From Costus lasius (taxonomy: Eukaryota; Streptophyta; Magnoliopsida; Zingiberales; Costaceae): a stretch of 64,000 nucleotides of DNA. The notes under the pieces are model-generated. The model saw nothing but the letters and a program-made list of their open reading frames with translations, was not told the DNA's origin and did not search any database. Both the position numbers and the translations under genes were made by a program. Shown here in pieces: positions 54,501-64,000 of the stretch (position 1 is the stretch's first letter; each line of letters begins with the position of its first letter). Where the stretch lies: contig CM050452.1 in NCBI GenBank assembly GCA_027563935.2, positions 34,356,850 through 34,420,849 on the forward strand, written 5' to 3'.

Positions 54501-55455
54501 CGATATTCCTGAACTGCATGCTGTTAAAGCATGGTTAAGAAAATGTTTCCAGATGAAAGATCTAGGAGAAGCAGCCTATGTATTAGGTGTGAAGATCTAC
54601 AGGGATAGATCTAAGAGGCTTCTCGGGCTGTGCTAGAGTACTTACATCGATAAAGTCCTGGAGAGATTTCATTTAGAGAATTCTAAAAGAGGATATCTTC
54701 CAGTCAGACATGGTCTGAATCTTTCAAAGAGTCAGTGTCCACAAACACAGACTGAGAAAGATGAAATGGACAATACGCCTTATGCTTCGGCTATTGGGTC
54801 CATTATGTATGCGATGTTGTGTACTCGCCCAGACGTCGCTTACGGGTTAAGCGTGACCAGTCGATTCCAAAGTAATCCAGGTCAGGCGCACTGGATTGCA
54901 GTCAAGAACATTTTAAAATATCTGCGGAGGACCAAAGATATGTTCTTGATATATGGTGGTCAGGAAGAACTCAGTATAGAAGGATATACTGACGCTTCGT
55001 TCCAATCGGACCAGGATGACTTCCGATCGCAATCAGGCTATGTTTTTAGCTTGAATGGTGGAGCAGTGGTGTGGAAAAGTTTCAAACAGTCTATTGTTGC
55101 TGATTCCACAACAGAAGCCGAGTATGTTGCAGCCTCAGAAGCATCTAAGGAGGCAGTGTGGATTCATAAGTTCATTAAGGAACTTGGTGTCGTTCCTTCG
55201 AGTGCGGATCCTTTGGTTATCTTCTGTGATAACACTGGAGCAATCGCACAAGCAAAGGAACCACGGTCGCACCAGAAGTCCAAGCACATACAGAGACGGT
55301 TTCATTTGATCCGGGAGATCATTGATCATGGTGAGATTAAAATCTGCAAGGTTCATACAGATGACAATCTGGCAGACCCGCTTACCAAGCCTCTGGCGCA
55401 GCAGAAGCATGAGAAGCACTGTAATAATATGGGTTTGAGATTTCTCAACCATTAG
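51571..55455 (+). pseudogene. gag-pol: Copia-C gag-pol polyprotein with one nonsense codon
   Basis: 1294 codons aligned end to end with the intact copies, without frameshift, but codon 1022 (54634-54636) is TAG where the others have CAG (Gln). The product would stop just after the RT catalytic region and lack the end of RT and all RNase H. The CCHC, LDTAC, HHCC, D-D-35-E and YVDD motifs are intact. Other private changes near active sites include Ser instead of Gly at 843 and Asn instead of Ser at 422 and 481. Copia-B carries a different stop three codons downstream, so the two lesions are independent. The element could move only with help from a relative. Confidence 0.95.
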
Positions 55456-55475
55456 ATTAAGTGCAAGTGGGAGAT

Positions 55476-57174
55476 TGTTGGGGTATGCCCTTAAGGCTAA
55501 TGTTTGAGGCCTTGGGATTCTATTCAGTATCATGTATATAAACTCTTATGTTTATAAAAGGCAATGGTTGTTATTCAGTATGTTACATTGTCTGCTGCAA
55601 TAAGTGTGCTTCTGAATAATGTCTCAATGATGTTCAGCTAGGCTGACATGCTCTATGTCCTTAGTCGAGATATCTTGGTGAACATGAGACAGCCTTGATA
55701 TGATTGAGACTAATATGTGTTCTAATCTTATAGGATGCTTCGAGCATGGAATAAGATGTAGACTCATGGGTACATTGGATGTACTGGACAGACCCTACTA
55801 GGATATTCAATTGCTTGTCACAATGTGAATAATCCTTGTTTGCAACAAGTTGCACATGTCCTCTGACTTGAGATCACTTGTGTTTCTAAATGATGATTGT
55901 CATAGTTTTGAGGTAGTTCAATATCATTTGAAACATAATGGTTATAGACTATCTTGGATAATGATCATGAGTCAGGTTAGGACACTAGTGATAGATATAG
56001 GATTGCCGTCTCCTTGATTGGAGTGTGATGTTCTAAAGGGGGCCCCCCTGAATGAGATGATTGAGAAAGTGTATGGCCATACCCAGGTGACTATGTTCAT
56101 CTGATCTAATCATGCTCATCATATTGGAGTTACAGGCTTGACATGCTTGTCCAATAAGAACATCCAGTGGCAAAGGAAACATGTATGCCTAGTGAAGTGG
56201 ATTCACACTTGTGCTGTGGTTTGGGTGTAGTCTTGGAAGACTCTTTCTTTTATATCGGGAGACAGTGATGTGTTGCTAGATACCCCTCACTGATCGTGAT
56301 AACGTAAGTTATCGTTACCGACATTTAAAGGAAACCCTCAGGGTCGCACAATTTGATGATATGGCTTACTTAAGTCAGATCGTGTGGACTGAATTGTTTG
56401 GGTTCAGTTTAAAGGGATTTAGTCTCTGATTGTAAGTGAGATCTGGTCTGATCATGTTTGATTGATTAGGGCTAGAGATCGGTAAGCTTCGATCGAGAGA
56501 TTTAATGCTAGATCGGTGAGATCAAGAGCATCAAGAGATGAACGGTTAGATCTGGAACCTTAGGGTTTACTATGGTCTAGACCAAATGGCTTGGGCTGTT
56601 TTTGATTTGGTTTATGAACCAAATTCAATTGGGACGTTTTTGGATTGAACCGGTTCACATAGGTGAACGCTTGGTTCAATACTTGTAAGCGTTTTTGGTT
56701 GGCAAGAGCGCATGGCTTAATGATATTCCATTTTTGGAATGTGATCAATGCCGATTCCTCTCAACGCCAAAAACGCCAATACGTTCCACTCTTCTCATGT
56801 GGCTTGCTTGCACTCTCGTGAAAAGGGTAGACGAGAAGCAAAGAGAAGATTTCGTCCAAGGAGAGGCTTGCTCTCGCATCTCAAACTTCCTCCACACAAA
56901 GGACCCCTTGAAGCTTTGCTAGCACAAAGACGACAAGGAGAAGCCATTCCTCATCTTGTGTGCGTCACTTGTGGAGAAGCTCTCTTTTGATCTTTGCTTC
57001 CAAGCCGACATCCAATCTAATGGCGTTGGTATGATCCCTTTGAGATCTTTTCGTTTATACAAGTTAATCATATGAACTACATGCGATCTTGATGATGAAT
57101 TCCCTAGCAATATTTCATGCGCCCCCTTATTTAGGGTTTCATCTCCTTGCGCTCCCCCTTGAAGGGGACTTACA
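55476..57174 (+). repeat. Copia-C 3' LTR
   Basis: 1699 bp, TGTTGGGGTATG...GGGGACTTACA, after the polypurine tract AAGTGGGAGAT. It is the only uninterrupted LTR of this element and the reference for what was lost from the 5' LTR. It is followed by TATTC and then the Copia-B gag gene. Confidence 0.96.
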
Positions 57175-58237
57175 TATTCTTGGTAATGCTAGGTACAAAA
57201 TAACAATTGTTCAGTTCTAATACAAGTCCAGATGGTAATGAGATGTAATATTCTCCTACAGCAACAGCAGCAACCCGTGCCCCGTTTCCAACTCGTAGGT
57301 CCACCTCATGCTGTCCCACCTGTCTTCTTCTCTTGAGTTCCTGTACATTTGAACAAATGTGAACTCCACATGCAGTGTCCAACACCCATGAAATAGAAGA
57401 AGAGGATATCATGACTTCAGTCACAAAAATACCTGAGCCAGAAGCGATGCTTCCCTTCTTGTCTCCTTGGAGCGCTTTACAGTCCTTTTTCCAGTGACCT
57501 AGCTGGCCACAATGGAAACATCTGTATTCCTTCGACCGCTTAACCTTTTGTTTCAGAGCCTTGTTGTAGTTCTTGACAGGGGCTTTGCCCTTCTTCCCCT
57601 TCTTCTTGTTCCTTGAAGGAAACATCAAGACAGAGGTTGAAGGCTTTCCCTTTAGAGTCTCCTCTGTAGTCAAGAGCATATTCAGCAACTCTGCCGGAGT
57701 ACAGTCGATCTTGTTCATATTAAAATTAATAATGAACGGATCGAAAGAGGCCGGGAGGGACTGCAAAATAATGTCTACGGCAAGCTCCTGATTGATGGTA
57801 TGCCCCAGTTTCTCTAGAGCCTCTTTGTGCCCAATCATCTTGAGCACATGAGCTCCCACTGGACTCCCTTCAGCCAGTTTGCTCTGAAAGAAAAGCTTGG
57901 TCAAATTATAGCGTTCAGTCCTCGCCTGTGCAGCATACAGCATCTTGAGGTTTGATATAATTTCTATAGCAGACATATCCTCATGCTGACGCTGCAGCTG
58001 TGGCGTCATAGACGCTAGCATCAAGCAAGCGACATCAATGCTATCATTGACATGCTTTTCATAGGCTTCCCGAACCGCCCTTGCGGCGTTCGGAGCGGGT
58101 TGAGGCGGTATAGCCGTCTCGAGGACATACAGTTTCCTCTCTGCCTTAAGAACAATATTAAGGTGTCCGTACCAGTCCGAGAAGTTTGGCCCAGCAAACT
58201 TCTCCCTTTCCAGTAGGGATCGCACATTGAAGCTCAT
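57175..58237 (-). pseudogene. gag-pol: Copia-B gag and protease part (residues 1-354)
   Basis: Minus-strand start of the Copia-B polyprotein, with ATG at 58235-58237. It contains gag, the CCHC knuckle (CFHCGQLGHWKKDC pattern) and the protease motif LDTAC, and has no stop until Copia-C interrupts it at 57175. The frame continues at 7036, as the TATTC duplication shows. The final Met and stop seen when reading on come from the Copia-C LTR. The gag portion alone would still be translatable, but it is cut off from its pol. Confidence 0.95.
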
Positions 58238-60037
58238 GGTGTTCGTTGCTGTAGGAATCTACAACAATGCAAGAACAGCAAGGTCAGTATCAATGTTTAG
58301 AATCAATCCAGGACTTAAGAAAGATTCTTATCTCACTATTTTATCTGACTGAAAAATCCATTAAAACAGTCCGAAAGAGTAACACTCTTTTAGTGAGATG
58401 GGATCCAGATTTCATACTTGGTCTCCGCGTCCCGCTCAGGCGAGATAAGATGCACAGAGAGTACAAGCACTAATTTCTGGTAGGCAGTCCCTGCCAATCG
58501 CCAACCCATGCGATTCCCCTTCATCTGGGCAATCCAGCAGACTGTGCCAACTGAGTTGGTACAACACAGTCTCTGATCCCACAGATGGCTGCCTCCATAT
58601 AGCTAACATATGCCCCATATGTAGCCTACATGGTCAAGCTGACCTGACCTACTCCCTGGACCACCACGTGCTATGCTGAGCAACGAGAAGCGATAAATCC
58701 CTTCTCTGTAACACGCAGGTGAAATCACACACCGTCTGAAGATAGATGGGCGTGCCCACTGAGTGGGTACAACACGGCCCCAACAATAGTCAGAACAGTG
58801 AGGTTTCGCGTCAGAAGGCTTACGTGCTTGATATTTAACGTTGGATTTTAACGGTCTTTTATCTTCTTAACTATCATGCAAACCCTATGGCGATAGCAGA
58901 AGATAAATAAATCATGCAATTCTACTTATTTAAACAATAAAAGAAAGCATGATGATCTTATGTGGTAAACGCCCATTAAGCCTAGGTAAGACCTTAAGAT
59001 AACTTAAGTCTTCACTTGAGCTCTTCATGAGTCATTTGCATCTCAACTAGCCCAGACCAGGGCCCAAGCGCCCATTGCAGCTCAGGTGCGCCCACCAGGT
59101 AAATGCGCCTGTCATAGGGTCGAACCCTAGACCTCCCACCTGGTCAAGCCTCTGCTGCATGCGCCTCTGCCAAGTGTGCTCTGTGCTCTTGTCTGATTAA
59201 AATTATAATTTAATCTATCTAGACAAGATTGACACGCAGGTCAATTACACAATAAATTAATTAAAATGTGATGCGCAGATCACAAATATAATAATTTACA
59301 TTTTTTTAATCCAGGCACGCAGGCCCCAGCACAGCACACATTAATTGGGCAACCCACATAAGATGAAATAAACAAGCATCATGGCATCCAATCAATATGT
59401 GATCCATCAACAAAATAAAATTTTTCAAAAATCCCATCGGAATCAATTTTATTTGTCTTATGTGCCCTACTACCTTACAACGGTCCATTAATAGGGATCC
59501 ACTCATCATGTCTAGTCAGATCCACTGCCCTTGCATGCACCAAGTCCTAACTGACTTGAGTTGACCTAATGGTCAACCATGCATGCGCAAAGGGCTGAAC
59601 AACCTGCATGAGTTCTGGCAAGCGGGTGTGACCCCGGGCCTAACTCAAGAGTGCTCACTGGTTGTCTCAACCAGACCTCGCTACACGCCTGTCTGCAGTC
59701 GACCTATGGCCACCTCGTGCTTGCGCACAGGTGCCATCTGGTCGACCCATCTAGGCTATCAGATGGTCTGATCAGACTATTTGGATCCTACCTAGAGGAT
59801 GACTTCAACCCCATCAACCTGTCTAAGGGTTTATAGTAGGTGCATTAGATCTAATGTAGGGGCGCGCAAGTGATTTCGAATTGACAAAAATAACAAGCGC
59901 CATCATACATGCGCCATATGAAAATATACATCAAGTTTCATCATGTAAATTCGCATGTTCTCTAGATCTAAGCTTACAAGCGCAAACATGGATCACGAAA
60001 TGCATCAAGCAATCATAATAACATACATTAACCGCAT
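58238..60037 (-). other. Copia-B untranslated leader
   Basis: 1.8 kb with the common leader plan in reverse: splice-site-like sequence by the gag start, both palindromes (the first reads CCCACTGAGTGGG on the plus strand near 58757), tRNA-like segment (59117-59173) and three stem-loops (about 59188-59281). Hairpin 3 combines the outer stem of Copia-D with an inner stem like that of Copia-C. No gene is supported. Confidence 0.8.
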
Positions 60038-60049
60038 GCTCTGATACCA
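60038..60049 (-). other. Copia-B primer binding site (initiator Met tRNA)
   Basis: Plus strand GCTCTGATACCA, two bases from the LTR start at 60052. The matching site is absent at 2489, which shows that 2489-4189 is the 3' LTR. Confidence 0.95.
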
Positions 60050-60051
60050 AT

Positions 60052-61752
60052 TGAAAGTCCCCTAAAGTTAAAGGGGGCGAAACCCTAATAGGTGGCGCAT
60101 ATAAAATTTTCTTGCAACGGAAGCTAGGGTTTCAAGATCAACTTGCATGTTATATGATCAACTAGATAAAAAGCTTGCAAAGATCAACAAAACGATCATA
60201 CCATTGCCATAACTTAGATGGCGCCTTGGAAGCAAAGAGTCGATTGCTTCTTCTCCAAAGGGAATCGCACACAAGAGGAAGATGGCCTACTCCTTTGTCA
60301 CTCCTTGTGCTAGCAAGGCTCCAAAGTATCCTTGATCGCTTGAAGGGATGAAGAGATGATTACTAGGCTTGCCCCACTCTTCCTTGGCGTGAGTTCTATC
60401 TCCACACACGAGAGTCGTCGTGAGGAAGAGGCGAGAGGATGTCACAAAACGAAGTGGAGACGTTCCACTCAAAACGTGGAGACGTTTTCTCAAATTGAAA
60501 ACCGACTTTCCAAATATAGAAAGTCCCTAACTCCAAGCGTTCATGCGTTCATGAACCATCCGAAACTCATCCTCCAATTGAACCAAGCGCTCACTTGATG
60601 AGCCGGTTCAAATTGGTTTGGTTCAAAGACCAATTAAGCCAAGCCTTTGGTCCAGATCAAATTAAACCCTAAGGTTCTAGATCTGACCGTTCATCTCTTG
60701 ATGTTCATGATCTCACCGATCTAACATCCATTCTCTCGATCGAAGCTTACCGATCTCAAGCCCTAATCAATCAAACATGATCAGACTAAATCTCACTTAC
60801 AATCAGAGATTAAATCCCTTTAAACTGAACCCAAACAATTCAGTCCACACGATCTGACTTAAGTAAGCCTTATCATCAAATTGTGCGACCCTAAGGGTTT
60901 CCTTTAAATGTCGGTAACGATAACTTACGTTATCACGATCAGTGAGGGGTATCTAGCAACACATCACTATCTCCCGATATAAAGAAAAGAGTCTTCCAAG
61001 ACTACACCCAAACCACAGCAGAAGTGTGAATCCACTTCACGAGGCATACATGTTTCCTTTGCCACTGGATGTTCTTATTGGACAAGCGTGTCAAGCCTGT
61101 AACTCCAATATGATGAGCATGATTAGATCAGATGAACATAGTCACCTGGGTATGGCCATACACTTTCTCAATCATCTCATTCAGGGGGGCCCCTTTAGAA
61201 CATCACACTCCAAACAAGGAGACGGCAATCCTATATCTATCACTAGTGTCCTAACCTGACTCATGATCATTATCCAAGATAGTCTATAACCATTATGTTT
61301 CAAATGATATTGAACTACCTCAAAACAATGACAATCATCATTTAGAAACACAAGTGATCTCAAGTCAGAGGAAATGTGCCACTTGTTGCAAACAAGGATT
61401 ATTCACATTGTGACAAGCAATTGAATATCCTAGTAGGGTCTGTCCAGTACATCCAATGTACCCATGAGTCTACATCTTATTCCATGCTCGAAGCATCCTA
61501 TAAGATTAGAACACATATTAGTCTCAATCATATCAAGGCTGTCTCATGTTCACCAAGATATCTCGACTAAGGACATTACAGCATGTCAGCCAAGCTGAAC
61601 AGCATTGAGACATTATTCAGAAGTATACATATTGCAGCAGATAATGTAACAAACTGAATAACAACCATTGCCTTTATAAACATAAGAGTTTATACATGAT
61701 ACTGAAAGAATCCCAAGGCCTCAAACATTAGCCTTAAGGGCATACCCCAACA
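60052..61752 (-). repeat. Copia-B 5' LTR
   Basis: 1701 bp, same bounds as 2489-4189, ending ATACCCCAACA at 61752 and followed by GGGGG. Differences from its partner are scattered single bases (for example at the positions matching 3159, 3290 and 4037). Confidence 0.95.
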
Positions 61753-62223
61753 GGGGGTTCCTTAGGTTAGTACACTAAGGTGGTGGAGACTATGATGCGG
61801 AAAACGTGGGAGGGTCAAAAGACGAGGGAAGAAGAAACGTGCGATACGGGGAAAAATCCGAGAAAACCGACGAAACTCGTGCCATGCAATGCGACTTGCT
61901 TGAGCAATACCGATAGCCGAGAAAACCAGTGCACGATGCTACAATGGAAATTACTTACCTGACTCATAGAGCCAACTTTCGAGCATGCACGTGCGCACGG
62001 AACCTTTACGGAGCTGTGGAAGCGGAGCGTTGCGAGTCCTCGGCCGGGTCAGAGAGGAGGGCGAGGAGTCCTAAGGGTAGACGAAGGACTAGGCGCCCTA
62101 GAGGTAGGCAAGGGCTAGGCGCCCTAGAGGAAGGCAAGGGCTAGGAGCCCTAGAGGAAGGCAAGGGCTAGGCGCCCTAGAGGTAGGAAAGGGCTAGGCGC
62201 CCTAGAGGAAGGCAAGGGCTAGG
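61753..62223. other. Non-LTR island, right part (possible host gene fragment)
   Basis: Continuation of 2129-2488 on the other side of Copia-B. The first five bases are the GGGGG target copy. On the minus strand a consensus 5' splice donor CAG-GTAAGTAA lies at 61951-61961 (exon side 61959 and up), and a short open stretch starting ATGCTCG precedes it. Together with the acceptor at 2408 this would make an intron of about 282 bp now holding Copia-B. The segment is GC-richer than its surroundings and ends in a tandem repeat. I recognise no protein. Confidence 0.45.
62089..62223. repeat. 26-bp tandem repeat, 5.2 units
   Basis: Units start at 62089, 62115, 62141, 62167 and 62193, plus a 5-base remnant CTAGG at 62219-62223. 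Each unit opens with the inverted repeat CTAGG-CGC-CCTAG (one unit has AGC in the loop) followed by AGAGG. Copia-G inserted in the array. Confidence 0.93.
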
Positions 62224-63932
62224 TGAAAGTACCCCTTAACATGTAAGGGGGGTCCCCTTCTAGGGGGAGCGAAAACCCTAAAGTGGCGCAAATTATAACA
62301 TGCAGCGGACGGAAGGGCTTCAAAGAATCATTGCGCATGCATTATGTGATCAACCTTAAAACATAATAGAAGAAGATGCAATTCATACCATAGCCATTAG
62401 AGGATGGCGCCTTGGAAGGAAAGATCAATCGAGAACTTCTCCTAAGTTTCGCACACAAGATGAGGAAGCCGCCTACTCTCTTGGTGCAACTTGTGCTAGC
62501 AAGGCTCCAAGAAGTGCTTGTCGTATGAAGGGATGAAGATCTCCTTGCTTGGCGAAAACCTCTCCCCAATGTCGACCACCACTTCTCTACAAGCGAATGT
62601 CTCAAGGACAACCCCGAGCGGCGACAATAGGGCGAGAGGGAAGCGTGAAGAGAGTCCACACGGAACGTGGTCACGTAAGTGACATGTTTTCTAATAATAG
62701 AAAACCATACTTCCACTTGCGATCATGGGTTTACCCAATCGCAAATCTCTCTTAAAGTGAACCATACGCTCAACCAATGAGCTGGTTCATTTTGGTTTGG
62801 TTCAAGACCAAATAACCCAAGCAATTAGTCCAGATCACATTAAACCCTAAGGTGCTTGATCTGACCGTTGATCTTTTGATGCTCCTGATCTCAATGATCT
62901 AGCATCCAATCTCCCGATCGAAGCTTACCGATCCCTAGCCCTAATCAATCAAACATGATCAGACCAGATCTCACTCACAATCAGAGCTTAAATCCCTTTA
63001 AACTGAACCCGAACAATTCAGTCCACACGATCTGACTTAAGTAAGCCATATCATCAAATTGTGCGACCCTGAGGGTTTCCTTTAAATGTCGGTAACGATA
63101 ACTCTCATTATCACGATCAGTGAGGGGTATCTAGCAACACATCACTGTCTCCCGATATAAAGGAAAGAGTCTTCCAAGACTACACCCAAAAACAGCACAA
63201 GTGTGAATCGACTTCACAAAGCATACATATTTCCTTTGCCACTGGATGTTCTTATTGGACAAGCCTGTCAAGCTCGTAACTCCAATATGATGAGCATGAT
63301 TAGATCAGATGAACACTGTCACCTGGGTATGGCCATACACTCTCTCAATCATCTCATCCAGGGGGCCCCTTTAGAACATCACACTCCTTAAACAAGGAGA
63401 CGGCAATCCTGTGTCTATCACTAGTGCCCTAACCTGACTCAAGCTCACCATCCAAGATAGTCTATAATCATTATGTTTCAAATGATATTGAACTAACTCA
63501 AAATAATGACAATCATCATTTAGGAAACACAAGTGATCTCAAGTCAGAGGAAATGTGCCACTTGTCTTATACAAGGAATATTCACGTTGTGACAAACAAC
63601 TGAACATCCTAGTAGGGTCTGTCCAGTACATCCCATGCACCCATGAGTCTACATCTTATTCCATGCTCGAAGCATCCTATAAGATTAGAACACATATTAG
63701 TCTTAACCATATCGAGGCTGTCTCATGTTCACCAAGATACATCGACTAAGGACATAATAGCTTGTCAGCCCAGCTGAACAGCTTTGAGACATTATTCAGA
63801 AGAACATATATTGCAGCAGACAATGTAGCTAACTGAATAACAACCATGCCTTTATAAACATAACAGTTTATTACATGATACAGATACATTCCCATAGGCC
63901 TCAAACATTAGCCTTAAGGGCATACCCCAACA
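62224..63932 (-). repeat. Copia-G 3' LTR
   Basis: 1709 bp, plus strand TGAAAGTACCCCTTAACATG...ATACCCCAACA. Near its start is GGTCCCCTTCTAGGGGGAGC, a variant of the palindromic core found in the Copia-C LTR end and the Copia-D/E/F leaders. The inverted repeat GATAAC/GTTATC is degraded here. Confidence 0.93.
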
Positions 63933-63952
63933 ATCTCCCACTTGCACTTAAT

Positions 63953-64000
63953 CTAATGGTTGAGAAATCTCAAACCCATATTATTACAGTGCTTCTCATG
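63953..64000 (-). CDS. gag-pol: Copia-G gag-pol, last 15 codons only
   Basis: The stop codon complement CTA at 63953-63955 and the adjoining codons match the C-terminal end (…RFLNH) of the other Angela-type polyproteins, in the expected place beyond the polypurine tract. The rest lies outside the window, so its coding state cannot be judged. Confidence 0.8.
   Translation of the reverse strand, partial: HEKHCNNMGLRFLNH

Larger units (their letters stand above)
7037..57174 (+). mobile_element. Copia-C: Angela-type element whose 5' LTR is split by two gypsy insertions
   Basis: Plus-strand element inserted in the Copia-B polyprotein gene, with target duplication TATTC at 7032-7036 and 57175-57179. 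The 5' LTR lies in three pieces (7037-7592, 22322-22665, 49117-49743), interrupted by Gypsy-1 and Gypsy-2. The internal region is 49744-55475 and the intact 3' LTR is 55476-57174. About 169 bp of the 5' LTR (equivalent to 56032-56200) is missing at the Gypsy-1 scar. I count about 14 or more differences between the 5' pieces and the 3' LTR, near 0.9 per cent. One nonsense codon lies in RT. Confidence 0.95.
2489..61752 (-). mobile_element. Copia-B: Angela-type element split by Copia-C
   Basis: A complete element end to end. It has a 3' LTR at 2489-4189 and a 5' LTR at 60052-61752, both 1701 bp and bounded TG...CA (minus sense), with the duplicated target GGGGG at 2484-2488 and 61753-61757. Its internal region is 4190-7036 plus 57180-60051; the 50 kb between is Copia-C and everything nested in it. 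Reading the two LTRs side by side gives about 14 differences, including two single-base indels, roughly 0.8 per cent. That makes it one of the older insertions here. Four nonsense codons inactivate its polyprotein. Confidence 0.95.
62224..64000 (-). mobile_element. Copia-G: Angela-type element, 3' end only in window
   Basis: Minus strand. Its 3' LTR is complete (62224-63932); the internal region starts at 63933 and runs out of the window. The presumed target copy on this side is CTAGG (62219-62223). It is a separate insertion from Copia-A, because its LTR is intact at both ends and its LTR sequence is the most diverged of the set. Confidence 0.93.

Noticed and set aside
61376..61570. A 64-codon open frame antisense to the element, recurring in almost every Angela-type LTR (for example at 3813, 7222, 13063, 20510, 25024, 32517, 39919, 41501, 55661, 61376, 63555)
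   Set aside because: It recurs because the LTR recurs. Differences between subfamilies are mainly amino-acid changing (for example N6Y, Y9H, L17W, L19P), so there is no sign of selection on a protein.

Overview
The window is plant nuclear heterochromatin built almost entirely from LTR retrotransposons nested inside one another. The evidence for a plant is a set of Ty1/copia elements of the Angela/BARE type (polyprotein order gag-protease-integrase-RT-RNase H, long 1.6-1.7 kb LTRs opening TGTTGGGGTATGCCC, initiator-Met tRNA primer site), plus two chromoviruses, one Del/Tekay-like and one CRM-like. No complete host gene, rRNA, tRNA gene or CRISPR array was found. A CRM-like element and five levels of nesting suggest pericentromeric sequence; this is inference.

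Layout, outermost to innermost. Copia-A (1-2128, minus) is a truncated remnant. A non-LTR 'island' follows (2129-2488, resuming at 61758-62223). Copia-B (2489-61752, minus, target duplication GGGGG) splits the island. Copia-C (7037-57174, plus, TATTC) split Copia-B inside its polyprotein gene. The 5' LTR of Copia-C took two Ty3/gypsy insertions. Gypsy-1 (7593-22321, minus, Del/Tekay-like) has lost its 5' half by deletion. Gypsy-2 (22666-49111, minus, CRM-like, CGGTT) is intact. Copia-D (12881-22024, plus, TGAAG) sits in the Gypsy-1 pol gene. Copia-E (23702-41877, minus, ACATG) sits in the 3' LTR of Gypsy-2. Copia-F (31274-40294, minus, CTATC) sits in the 5' LTR of Copia-E. Copia-G (62224 to window end, minus) entered a 26-bp tandem repeat at the right edge.

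Coding state follows nesting. The inner elements D, E, F and Gypsy-2 have uninterrupted polyproteins (1294, 1294, 1294 and 1542 residues) and nearly identical LTR pairs, so they are recent and possibly still able to move. Copia-C has one nonsense codon, Copia-B has four, Copia-A has two and is truncated, and Gypsy-1 has one and is half deleted. Most of these nonsense codons are CAG to TAG, as expected from deamination of methylated CHG sites.

The least explained structure is in the roughly 1.8-kb untranslated leader of the Angela-type elements. It holds three consecutive stem-loops whose paired bases change together between subfamilies, two related 13-nt palindromes that differ by a compensated base pair, a near-perfect 3' splice site just before the gag start codon, and, in the B and C subfamilies only, a short segment with tRNA-like A and B boxes.
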